DNA of 64,000 nt from Struthio camelus. Lineage: Eukaryota > Chordata > Aves > Struthioniformes > Struthionidae. Below are positions 37,212 to 49,402 of the stretch, in pieces. The notes beneath the pieces were generated by a model. The model saw only the letters and a list, made by a program, of their open reading frames with translations. It made no database searches and was not told the DNA's origin. How positions within the stretch are numbered: position 1 is the first letter of the stretch; every line of letters begins with the position of its first letter. The DNA lies in assembly GCF_040807025.1 (NCBI RefSeq), contig NC_090982.1, positions 86,863,463 to 86,927,462 of the forward strand, in the 5' to 3' direction. Made by a program: the position numbers and the translations under genes.

Positions 37212-40200
37212 CATCACTGTGGTTTGTAAACTCTCTTGATGTCTGTATTCAAATAACAACCTCTGGTCTAACTAAAGGGGAGCATTTTTAATATGCTTGC
37301 CAAGGTCCATGCATTGGCAATGACATCAAATGATCTTCTACAGCAGGAGAGAGGGAAATAAAGAGCAGCCTTGATAACACACTGCCTCAAAAAGCTGCAC
37401 AATGAATACAAAAACTATTGTACACCATTGTATATAGGTGCAAACCTTTTCAAAGAAGGAAGTGTGCCAAGTGAGCTTTAAGCCTGACATTTTAATAAGG
37501 GAAATATCTCATTCTAAGTGTGTATAGATTATTTCCCCCTGAGGCTGATACTTATTTTTTATTTTTTTCAAATAAAGGGAACAGGAGACCTATCAGCAGC
37601 TGCAACCAGTGTATATGACATTTTAAGGCAAAACTCCTACAGTATATAGCAGAAGTACAGGATTTGATTAACACTGTATTAGTAAATACCTACTTATTCA
37701 TACATTCTGTGATAACGTCTTCAAAGATATAATGAAATACCGTGATAGAGTTCATATAAGCTAGAGGTTGGCATAAACTCATGCATATAGCTGAGGAAAG
37801 ATGAGGCACTTTATAAGAAATGGCCAGACGTTATACCCTCCTCTTCCCTAGTGTGAGCAGTGACCTGTTTCTGCCTACCCTGGCTAGATAAGCTTTACTC
37901 CTTCTTTAGTGTAAAGCAGCAGAGGTAGTGTCTCCCTATAGATCTCCTGCTGCTAGGTTAGGGAACCATCCTGTGATGCACCACAGGGCCCCACCATCGG
38001 CCTTCTCTTCCTGCTTTCAGACTTCACCTTAACCCACACAGTCCGTCCTCACCTTCTTCCTCTCCACCTGCTTTTTTTTGTTTCCGTGATTTTGCCCTCA
38101 TGTATCAAGCCTGCAGCTCTACCATGCCTTTCCTATAGTATCACCTTCTTCACTTTAATGAGACTTTGAAAGTTATACCCGGATCTTTGGAGCCAGCTAA
38201 TCTCCAGCTGGGTCACATGTTGTACCCCTCTCACTGGGACACGATCACAGGGCTTTATGGTCTTTCTGCTCCTTTTCACCTCATCAGTCCTGCAGGACTT
38301 TGTTTAGCTCTTTATTCATTGCTGAAGAGCAGGAGACCCTAGGAGCTGCAAGTTAGATTGGACCTAATGCCATCTCTGGTAGCGGCCAGTACCAGTTACT
38401 TCAAAGAACTGACTATTAGACATACTGCTGCAGGTGCTATGGGATAATTTGGTTTTCCCAGAGCCCTTCTTCATTTCTCTAACATCTTGTTTTAAGACTC
38501 GAGGCAAGAAGTTTGATGCTTACCTGAAAGTTCTTTTTTGGTTCACTCTGTATCTGTTCATAATCCCAGACTGAAAAGGGCTATTCCTGGACATTATCTT
38601 TAACACTTCTACCGTACTTCTGCCCCATCTCAAGCTTATCTTATCTGAAAGCGTCTCCTTTCTTCTTGCTTATTCTTTAAATTTTCCTGTTACTTATTTT
38701 TCTGAGAACTTTGTTACTAGACATGGTCAAAAATAGGATGCGTTAACAAAAAAAAAACCAACCAACAAACACTTAAAAGCTTTTCTGACGAATCAATTTG
38801 CAGTGCAAACTCTATATCAAGTCATGTATTGGGTGTTTTGATATAGGACATTCATGAAGGAAACAATGTATGTTATATTATATTCTATATTTCTACTTTT
38901 GGAAGTTGTCTTTCAGTACGCAGATGTAACACAAATGGAAATTCTGCACGGACACAGCCAACAGTATTTCTCCAGATTTCTCTAGGCTCAAAATCTCTCT
39001 TAATCCATCATTTTACTCTGCACCAGAAAGCCAGCATTTATTGCATACATCTTTTCTGAGATAAGTAAAAAAACAAAGCTCATTTTTAATACCAGTGAGA
39101 GAGGGATACTATGTTCTATAGGTTTTAGTTACTTATGCAGTTGTTATGCTTAAATATGCAGTGGGTAATCTGTTATTGTTCACTCTAACTTCCCTGAAAG
39201 TGTTACTGTTCTGTGATCTGAAGGATTTACAAAACACTTACATTTGATGGATATCTCTCGGTGATATTTCTTTTGGTCCCTGGTCTGCAGGATTGATTAC
39301 TGGGCCTTTGATAAACCTAATAAAGTATTTTCCAGCATCTGTGGAGCATTAGGAGAAGTAAGTTAATCCTGAAATCATGAGATGATAAGTCTTTTTTTGT
39401 AGGGGTTTTCCCTGAAATTAGTCTTCATGCTGAAAAGAAGTGAAAGCTAATTAAAAACTACCGTTCTCAAGCAGGGATTACAGAAACCACGACCATTTAG
39501 CATGAATGACAATACAGTGAAACATTTCCCTAGCCAGTTTTCATATCCACAGCTGTAATTATAAGGCAAGGAGAATAATTTTGTCTTCTACAACCAAACA
39601 TTCACCTGTGTTATACCCCTCTTGTCCTTTTGCTAGTTGCATTTCTCAAACTCTTATGGTACTTCCATGATATTCTTATGATACTTTGAATTAACATTAA
39701 AAGAAATAGGGAGGGCTGAAAACCTTGGACTAGAATTTGATATGAATTGACTCCCAGGAGCTATACTGATTTATACTCATTGAGAAATAAATTCCAAATA
39801 CAAAGAGAAAGGAGCTAGCAACATGTATAACTTATAATAGGCTATCACATTATCTTTGCTTTTGCTTCCCATATCATTCCTGAAACTTTTTTTGCTAGCT
39901 TAGATAGCAGAGCCCTAGCTGCTTCTGATTTTGGATGAAATGGCATGTTTTATATAAACAGAATAAATAAACGAGTTAGACTATGGCGCTTTTTGACCAA
40001 AGATGTGCAAGTGCATTCTGGACATTAGTTAATAAGTCTCACATGCATATCTAACGGGAGTATTTTAGCATCCATTTCATAGCACTGAAGTGCAGGGTTT
40101 GTAAGAAACTTCACTAAGTTCTGATGGTAAAACAATGGCAACATTGAGAAGAGAATCCCCATGATTTGATTTCAGGGGTTTGGACATACTGAGCATGGGA

Positions 40201-42544
40201 GTGTCCGTTCTAGTAAAGGCCACATCAAATACCTCAATCAGCAGCAATGCAATATCTGGAATGCTGATTCTGAGGGATGCTGAGCATCTACTGTCATTAA
40301 ATTATGGTTAGAGCACTCAGTGTTTCCCAGGAATGGCCCCTAGGGATGGAGAGTGGAGTGAAGATTCACACCTCTATTTTAGGCTGCATTAGGCAACTAA
40401 TTGAGATGTGTTCGAACAGCCAGGAGCCTAATTTCCTTACAGAGCCAGTGGAGAAAAAGGTAGGTACCTCTGGGGATGTGGAAGCAGAGGTGATTCAGAA
40501 TGTCAAAATTCACCTAGAAGAAACGGATCCTACAGAAAAGGGCCGTTACTGTAAAATCCAGGCGTCTTCTTAGGGTTCCTAGGTTTCCAGTATCTCTTTT
40601 GGGTCGCGTACAACTTCTTCTAAGCAGCTTTCCAAAAGCCAAGGAAAACCAAGTTTTAGAAGCAGTATTCAACATCCATGCTCCACCTCCTAGTGCAAAA
40701 GTGTCCTAATAATAAAAGTTCAATCTAAAGTATGAAAAAAGATCAGTTTTAGGAAGAGAAATGTTATTTCTCAGGAGCATGCTCTCAGGAGCATGTGACA
40801 TAAGTGAGTTATCACAGCTGCCTTGTGGACCGTCAGTTATTGTATCCAGGGGTAAAAGTGTGACAGCTCCTGCCAGTATGGAGTGGCCAACACTGGACTG
40901 TCACACTGAGAAACATTAAAACCCATGGCAGCCTCTGCTAACTGAGAGAGCTGCAGGTGTTGAGCTTATTTCAGCAACGGGAAAGCCTAACTTTCAGTAA
41001 GTGGATTATAATGACCAATTCTTTGGCAGCACAATGAGATTAAACAGATGCAATGCTAATTTGTCCGCAAGTATCAGTTTACTTTCCATTTAAAAATACA
41101 GTAGCTTTTAAAGCTGAAACATGGATTTTAAAACAACAAGGGGTCTATATGAATAGGAGATTTTCAAGCGGCAAATAACTACTGGCTAACATTTGGACTA
41201 GCATTAACAGTGTGCTATTTCCAATTGGGAGCCGTGGCTCAGCTGGAGAGGCGGGCCATTGTGTACTAGTCCTCCTTTCATTGTAATTCTGTCTAATCTT
41301 GGACATAGTCCTTCTGGTAAAAAGACTTCACATTTGAACAAATTGCTTTTCAGCCTGAACAATCCAACACAGAAAAGAAAAATGACCAGATGTTTGTCTC
41401 TTCCCTGGAAGGAAGAGCACAGTGGTCTAAACATCAACTTTGACATAGCTAATCGGCAGCTGAAGCCCTGGCAGTCATTGAGAGGCAGATAATGCAGACT
41501 TGATATTTTGGCTGGGGACTGGATGGTGTAAAGAATTAGGCATAGGTAAAACAGTTACCAAAGGGAGGTGACAGGAGGTGGAAAGGGAATTTGTAATTCA
41601 TTGCCAATATGATTGCTCTGAGTTCATCGAGTGCTGGGACAGATGTCTTCTAAACCATGACAAGTGAAAATCCAGAGAAAGGTAGAAAAGAGGCTCACCT
41701 CAGGAAGTTGGCTGAGGGCAATCTGCTCTACCATATAGCCCTGAACTTTGTGTCTGTCCCAACCCAGTCAGGCAACGTTTGCATCAGGCTACATGAGAGG
41801 ATCTCAGTAGCTATGACAGAGCTTGCAATCAGTGCCAAAGGCTTTTTTTCCAAAGTGAACCATTAATACACCTTGTGGGCCACTGCAAGAGATAGAGCTA
41901 TGGCTCCGTAGGCACTCGTGGTGACCGGCTCTACCTATAGATACCTAATTTCCTTTCCAATCCTGTAACTGCTTACTCTGAGTGCTGTCACTTCCTACTG
42001 ATTTCACAGGGAAAGTTCAAGGCTCAAGAAACACAGTAAAGAGTAAAACTGGGCATGTGGCTTCCCTTCCTTTACTAAAACCATACCTCGACCACTGATT
42101 ACACTAATACCCCTGAAGCGCACCAAGTCATACCTGCAGCAAAAGTTTTCTCTCTCCTACAATTTGGACCCAAGAGGATATCATGATTGTACTATCTTGC
42201 TCACAAAGATTAGATGTTGTTATTATGGACAAGTACGCCTTGAGGTGTCAAAATGAGTTGCTACTGCAAGCAAAGGGCGTGCAGGGGTATATACATGGGA
42301 ATACCGGGTCTACCAGAATTTAGCAATAAGGTGTTGCCAGTTGAACTATAAAGTGAATTCAGCCGGATCTAATGGAAATCTCTTCCATGCTTAATTTATA
42401 GGAGTTGCAGGCACTTCCCTACAAAATTTCTAGCATTTAAATCTAGAGGTCATAAATGATTTTCTTCTCATTTAATATTAGCTATAAAATATTAGTATTT
42501 TAATATATTAGTATAGTATTAGCTGTAATTCTCAGATCTGCTAT
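37212..42544. other. intergenic non-coding DNA, no gene seen
   Basis: AT-rich unique sequence with few open frames. From 37.1 to 40.3 kb there is no frame of 60 or more codons at all. Possible scraps of amniote-wide repeats occur near 39750-39790 ('ggagctatactgatttatac') and 40256-40300 ('ctgattctgagggatgctga'). No gene, RNA or young transposon was recognised. Confidence 0.6.
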
Positions 42545-42672
42545 TGACTGAGAGTATGATTTAGCAAAGCATTTAAGCTCTTGCTTCATTTTACTCTTGT
42601 GACTAATCTGTTGACATCAATGGGACTTGTCTGATTGTTCATGGACTTAAAAACAGGTATGTGCCTAAGAGT
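42545..42672 (+). repeat. possible ancient amniote palindromic repeat
   Basis: The block 'gatttagcaaagcatttaag' followed by 'gttgacatcaatgggact' and later 'gtgcctaagagtcatttggc' follows the layout of a hairpin-like repeat common in turtles, crocodiles and birds: 'gcaaagcacttaagca', then 'cattgacttcaatgggac', then the inverted arm. Identification is from memory and the arms are badly eroded. A family name is not assigned. Confidence 0.35.
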
Positions 42673-45154
42673 CATTTGGCAGTTTGTCTATGAGTAACTT
42701 CTACACCCTACTAGTTATACAAAAATGGCTTTGTTTCCAAACAGAAGAGTCATGTGACGGAGAGTGAAGGTCAGCAGAGAGGATTAGGCTCTTCCAGAGC
42801 TAGGGTCACTTGGTCCTAAAGCAGGTGTCTAAAGAGCGATGTATTGAAACTGCAGATTTCACCCTACTGACTATAATGAAGAACCTCAAATGATTAGCTC
42901 AGGTGGAGACACTTGCATTTTACATGCCAAAATTTTAAGAAAACAGAACATTACCAGGACTGTGCCGGGATGTGGGCAATCCAGCTTTCGCTGTCGGGAC
43001 TGTGTCGCTTATCTCCCAGGTCAGCTTAGCGCAATGGGTTAGGGATGCTAGAGAATGCAGTTCCTCCAGCCCCTTCTGTGGGGAGTGGCAGAATTTGTTG
43101 AGGATGAGAATACAGAGAGCAGGGCTTGTTCTGAATGTCAAAAAAGTCAGAACCTGAAACCTGTGGAGGGGATGCATAGGTTCCTGAAGGGAAATCATAC
43201 TTGTAGAGAAAGGTGGATATGATGAGTAGGAGTAGTTAAGGCTATAGGGATCTGTCTGGAGGAGATTGCTGGTAAGAGGAGACACCTTGGCTCAGAAAGC
43301 TTTGCGCCCTGGAGGAGAAGAGTACAGAAAGGGGACCCAGAACCCAGAAAACAGTCTGAACCAATTCCCAAAAGCTGCCATAAAATGAGTCTGGTTTCCA
43401 AAATCACTAAAAATGAATCAAATTCAGACTTCAACCGAACTCTTACTTAAAGGCAGCTTTCCTATGTAAGCATAAGGATTTGTCAAAGGCTGTGCTCCAG
43501 TTTGGATAAACCCTGGGAGCACAACACGATGTGTTGAGCACAGGTAGACACCAAGATAACCTTCAGGAAATTGCAGCAAAAGAAGCTCTGCTTTATGCAG
43601 AGGGCAGCATGAATTTTTGTGGCATGTGCTGGCACAAGGTATTCCGGACCTTGCCCTCATTCCCTTTAGGGGGAAAAAACCTTTCCGGGAGACTTCAAAA
43701 CAGCTTTATGAGAAGAAAAAATCTTGGCAATCCATCGGAGAACTTAATGCACTGGGGGCTACCTTAACATCTGATGATAAGTCACAGAGAATTTCACAGC
43801 TACATTTTATTCTGAAAGAAGGTCACTTTCATAAATTTATACGGCTAAGCTGACTCCTGCATGGCTTGATGTCCAGAAAAGTCCACAGTTCATCCAGCTG
43901 GGACAGAATCAGTAACCACTTGCATAAGAACAGAAAAGCTGGCAGTTTGTGTTTGTGATCCTCTAGATAAATGCCAGTTCTGTTTTTGTGTAATTTCCAG
44001 GAAGGAATTTCTTCCTAAGAAAATGCCCATCTGGAATTAAAATGAGGATCAGTGAAAACGGAGGAGTGCTGACCTTGAGAAGAGCAGTATGTGAAAATGA
44101 CTTCAGTGAGGTCTGCTGAAACATCTCCCTCTGCTTGTGCTTGATAACTTTGAGAGGATCTCAGCTGCTAAAGTCCAGGTTCATCAAGGGAGCAACGACT
44201 GGCTTCTTCTAAGCCTTGGATATTGCTGCAAACAAACCATTTAATCCCATTTGTTACAGCAGATTTATTGTCCTTTGATCAAGTTATAAAGTAGTTGTGG
44301 GGAGGAGAGGGGAGGATCTTCTCATTTGGTTCGATGAAATCAGGGAGATTACAGGTCGGTCCAAACAACTGCTGCATCCCTGTACTCTGAAAAGCAAAAT
44401 CCAAGTGAAGTATGGCTGCTGTCCACATATTTGTGGTATCTTCTCTGCTGTTGTGCCTACATGTGCCGCTGTTGCAAAGCCTTTATGTTGCAAGCCATAA
44501 AGCTTGGGCTGAGGGCGCCCATAAACTACCAAAGGGTCTCAGGAGCTGGCATGGGTGTAGGATGTAGGCAAGTGGACCACATTGTCTCAGTGGTGAGAAC
44601 CAGGGACGGCACCTGATGCAGGGAACTTAAAGCACAGAGGATACGTGTTTGGGGGGGCCCAAACACAGCAGCCTGGTGGATGCCCCATGCCACTTTTACC
44701 TGCGATTACATGACAGTTTTATCTGTAAGGGTGGAGTTATTTCATCTTAAGTGCTGTGTGGACACTAGTTTTAGAAGTTGTTCAGTGCACAGGAGAATGT
44801 TAACTGATGCGATGACTCGGCAGAAGAGCAACAATATTTAGATCTACCAGCTTGACTCACAGGTAGCAAAATAGGAAAGGTGATTAAAACTGCAATCACA
44901 GGAAAACGAGAACTTATCATACAGTGTTAGACCAGTGTTAGAAAATCCAATATTCCACCTTAGAGGAAGGTGACACCACAGGTACATTGCTTTCTTAAAA
45001 GACGTGCCCAGCCAATTGAAGTAGTCGCCTGTCTTGCCAAAGCAAAAAGTATTCTCCCTTTTGCATGAGACCTAGAGACTCTTATTTTATCTCATCTGTC
45101 TAGTAAGCTAAGTAATTGTAAGCCGTTTAGTCAATTTAAAGTTCTTCGGAAGAG
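42673..45154. other. intergenic non-coding DNA, no gene seen
   Basis: Unique sequence with chance frames up to 116 codons and no recognisable product or repeat. Confidence 0.6.
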
Positions 45155-45206
45155 GGACTAAATTCTGCTCTCACGTATGTTGCTGTAATTCTGGAGTAGC
45201 AGCCAT
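45155..45206 (+). repeat. possible ancient amniote palindromic repeat, half-copy
   Basis: 'aaattctgctctcacgtatg' followed by 'gctgtaattctggagtagca' resembles the left arm of a repeat with the layout 'aaattctgctctcagttaca', 'tgtaaat', 'ggagtaact'. Only one arm is recognisable. Low confidence. Confidence 0.35.
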
Positions 45207-48200
45207 GTCACTATTATTGTGGCTACTCAGTGCTTATTTCAAGAAAACCGTGAGCTGGACTTGGATATAGAACAAATAATTGTAGTTAATTACAGCAAAA
45301 AATATAGACTCTTGGTAAGATGCATTGGGTGACACCTCATCGTGAGAAGAAGCCACAGACCTGGCAGCATGTACACAGGACATTTTGCTCTGTAAAATAT
45401 TTTCTCTGTACCTGGTCAGAGAAGTCACAAAGTCACGAAGTCCTGCGTTCATGAGGAGGGAGACCCTGGGGTTTGATGAGAGCTCACATGAGGGAGAGCA
45501 GGGTGCTGAGTGTTGCTGGGAAGAAAAAGAGACAGGTAGGAAAAGAGAGAACTACTCTGTAGCTTGGTTTGACTTACCCCAATTTTCTAATTATGTTTAA
45601 AAGGCACTTAAGTAAGTGTGATGAAATTATGTGTTCTGATCTACTGCATAGTTGGATGAATTCATAAAGGTGTATAAAATATTCCTTGTAACAAATGAAA
45701 GGGGAGTGGTAATTCTGGAGAACAAAATTACATGAGAAGGAGGTAATTGCACATAATCTTAGAGTGTATAATAGTACATTAAACATGGTTATTGGGATGT
45801 AAAAGTCAGTAAAAGAAATGTTCAAGTTTTTGAACAGGTCTCTTGAGGTAGAAGAAACCAGATCCTGGAAAAAGTAGTAATGGGTTACAGGCTAAACTCT
45901 GCAGGCTCCTCCCTTGAATAGTTCGTTTAACATCGCACAACATCGTGGAGGTTTGAGGAAGAAAAGCCTACGTGTTTCTACAGGGTGAGACATACAAAGG
46001 AATTAACACAGGATGGAAAAAACCACTGCTGAACTGCCCTGGAGCAGGCTCCATAGGGCTGAACTGAGTGCCTGAAATCAGAGTATCGGCTTTATCCAGC
46101 TAAAGCTTTTCATCGTGTGGACGGGAATGGAAATCTCCATTCCAGTGAGTGCTTTCAACCTCTCTCACCTTTAGGGTTAAGCTTCCTCTTTTGCCTCCTC
46201 AGGCCATGAATCCCCCCTTTTTTCCAACACAGGGGAAGGGATGAGGAAGGTAGCTGACTTTATTGCGGAAAATGGATGTACAAAAAAGGCTGTCAGTAAT
46301 GAGCCTAAAAGTAAACACAGGGCTGTTTAATCTTCACTGCAGCATCTACTGTGGTCTTTAGGAGCTGGATCTGATGTGAAGGCCCTCCCCAAGGCTTATC
46401 TCTTAGACCCTAGGCAAAACAGCAAGACTTTTCCATAGCCTAAGGGAAGAGGGAAATTGCTCTAGCCTTCTGCAGTGCTGGGCATTGCTGGGCCCCTCCA
46501 TCTATCCCTGATTTCATTCCCCAGCGCGGTGTCGCTGCCCGTCACAGTGCAGAGCCTGGGGTAGGCACCAGAGCAGCATCCTCCCAAGCCTGTCCTTCCT
46601 ACCAGCATCCCTCTCACTTTACTGCAAATTACCTGCTTTTCTCTCTCTTTCCCCTGCACATGTTGTCCCTTTCTTCCCAAAAGTGTGATTTGCAAATCAA
46701 AGGGATTAACAACTAATAGATAATACTGGATGCTCCTTTTTGAAAGAATCAGGAAGGCAGATAACTCTTAAGAGGAGCTGCCAGGGCAGCTGGGCAACTC
46801 GGGAGTTGTATCCCATCTCTTAATGTCAGGATCCAGAGACTGGCTGGGCAGGTCTTTGTCCCAAGACCTAGATTTGGCTTTATGGGTCTCTATATCCCCT
46901 TACTTCCTGAAAGATAAGAGATGCTTATTTCTACTGATGTGGAATCTCTTCTTGTTCTAAGGCACACACCGGCCTTTTATCCCTCCGGATCTGCATTCAG
47001 ATTGAAAGCAAAAATGAGTTTAGTGGTGAAAACCTGCTCACCCATTTGTGAAGCTCATAAACCCCCAGCACACAGTGCTGCACAATTGGCAGTCTGTTCT
47101 GAAAGAAGCTCAAGGCAAAAATAAGAGAGATCACATGTCAGAAGAAAGCACAGCGCCTGCCTATTTTCTGCTTACTTCACCTCAGTTCTATTAGTTCTCC
47201 ACTAACTTTTACTCAGAAGTTGAAAAAAATACACAATTGCCATATAAGTCTGCTGGACAGCTTTAGAGAGAAAGGCTGGTTCTAATATTCGGTCTGTGCC
47301 TAATGTTTACTTTCATTTGCAATTCAGCCTGACATATTATGTTTCTACTACTAGAACACATGCAAAATTAAAATAGTAAACCAAGACATTGAACTTGCAC
47401 ACTCCTAGTAATACCTTGAAATAACTGAGCTGTAATGCAGTGGTTGTATCAACAGTCATATGTGCTCTTTAGCCTTAGGATGACCAGCCCAACTTTCCCA
47501 TTCCTTTGTTATAAATTAGAAAATTTGCCTGCTTAGCCCTGACTGCATTCTGTACTTCAGGCTTCACATAGTCCACGAAAGCCGTGTGCTTGCTTATAGG
47601 TTCAGGCCAGCGTGTGGTATCCTTGTTCATACAGAATTGTACCCTCAGATTTTGCCTAAGCTTTGAAGTCAATAGTGCTATTTCTTAGGGAAAGTGCTGC
47701 TTCCCAGAAGAAAGGCGCCTGAGATCAACTCCTGTCTCATGTTTCCACATGTTGTAAGAAAGACCATCACCCTGTATTGCTGTGTGTGTTTAAACAGAAA
47801 GGGTCTTGGCCATATAGTGGCAGAAGACTTGGTTCTGTTTAAAATGGAGTACTGCGCTTGCTATTTCCTCAGAGCCAAACCTGTATTTAGAGTTGGGCTT
47901 TTTTTGTATTTGCAAAACTAGGTTTGCAGTACAAAAGATATATCTATCACATAAGCACACACTCAAGGAAAGGCTGATTTTAGAAGGGCAGTTTTTAGAT
48001 ACTGGTTGTGAAGAGGCACTTGGAGCTCATCAGAGAACAATGTTGTTTTGTGGCATTTCAGAATTACAGAATAGCATGTTGGAGCATGTTGGGAAAATGG
48101 AAGTAAGACAAACCATCTACAACTCCAAGTGCCCACGGAGGGCAGTCCTTCCCTTTCCATCGTGGCTGCTCTGTTTTAGCTTTCATGCCATTGGACCGAA

Positions 48201-48994
48201 TGCAGCTTTTCATGCAGTTATCTCACAGTGCCAAATATTTATAAAAAATAGAAGGTGGAGCAAACAGAAAATAGACAGGCTGTTCAGGGAAAATCCTTCT
48301 GTGTATCTGTGGGAGTCCAGCGCTCGGAGCTGTCTGGCCACCTGTTAGAAACAAATCATTGGGAAAGCTGTGTTGAATACTTAGGCTATACTTTTTGTGT
48401 ACATACAGAAATAGGGAAGGCGTTACTGAGAATGGAGAGAATGTGGGTCACAGAAGAAGTACCTGAGGGAAAAGAAGAAACCAAAATATGAGCAAAACCA
48501 GGGAAAAGCAAGACCAGAGGATTCAGTGCATGAAGGCTCCTGGGGATGGCAATGGGAGCAGCTGTGAGGAGGGAATGAAGAGGGCGGTGGAGCAAGGCCA
48601 CCACCTGAGCTCACGAGGACCCTGGCAGCAGGGTGCTTTTCCTAAGGCTCGCATGGCCCCGGTGGCTCTTGTTCTGCTGTGGCTGCCTTGATCCAGCTCT
48701 GCCCTAGTGGAGCTTCACCGGGGCAACTGGTGTGGTACTGAGGAAACCAAGGCATGAAGGGAGAGATGAGTATCACCTAATTTCAGATGCCTACGATGCA
48801 GACATCTGCTCCTGAACTAGTCACTCTAGGCTCTCCATATAAACAACGAAGAGAAGGTGGGACCAACACTGAAATCATCTGACTGATTCTGGATGTGACC
48901 TTCAGAAGCAGATGAATTGCACCCTAAAATGTCTCCAGTGCTACACCTGGGGTGACTAGATTAGGTTTTGACACGTAAGTATCTGAACACACTG
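45207..48994. other. intergenic non-coding DNA, no gene seen
   Basis: Unique sequence. The longest frame is 151 codons (47893-48348), without a recognisable domain. No RNA gene or transposon was seen before the CR1 copy at the right. Confidence 0.6.
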
Positions 48995-49402
48995 TCACAG
49001 AATCACAGAATCACAGAATCGTTTAGGTTGGAAGGGACCTCTGGAGATCATCTAGTCCAACCTCCCTGCTCCAGCAGGGGCCTCTAGAGCATATTTCCCA
49101 GGATCACGTCCAGACGGGTTTTGAATATCTCCAGGGAAGGAGACTCCACTACCTCTCTGGGCAACCTGTTCCAGTGCTCTGTCACCCTCACAGGAAAGAA
49201 GTTTTTCCTCAGGTTCAGAAAGACCTGCCTGTGTTTCAGTTTGTGCCCATTGCCTCTTGTCCTGTCACTGAGCACCACGGAGAAGAGACGGGCCTCATCC
49301 TCTCAACACCCCTCCCCCTTCAGATACTTGTAGACATTGATGAGATCGCCTCTCAGTCTTCTCTGGTCCAGGCTAAACAGGCCCAGCTCTCTCAGCCTAG
49401 TA
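48995..49402 (-). mobile_element. CR1 LINE 3' fragment, well preserved
   Basis: Read on the minus strand, this is a 5'-truncated CR1. It carries 'gagagctgggcctgtttagc', then the end of the reverse-transcriptase frame, then the tail ending in three GATTCTGT-type octamers (plus-strand tcacagaatcacagaatcac at 48995). The reading frame at 49084-49278 keeps [20 protein letters not shown] and has no interruption. It is much less diverged than the copy at 17.7 kb. It sits in the opposite orientation to that copy. Confidence 0.96.

Noticed and set aside
40304..40573. An 89-residue frame with a plausible-looking acidic composition
   Set aside because: No family is recognised. It is flanked by repeat-like scraps and lacks splice or promoter context, so it is treated as a chance frame.
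49084..49278. A 64-residue minus-strand gene
   Set aside because: It is the same CR1 reverse-transcriptase remnant within the minus-strand CR1 copy.
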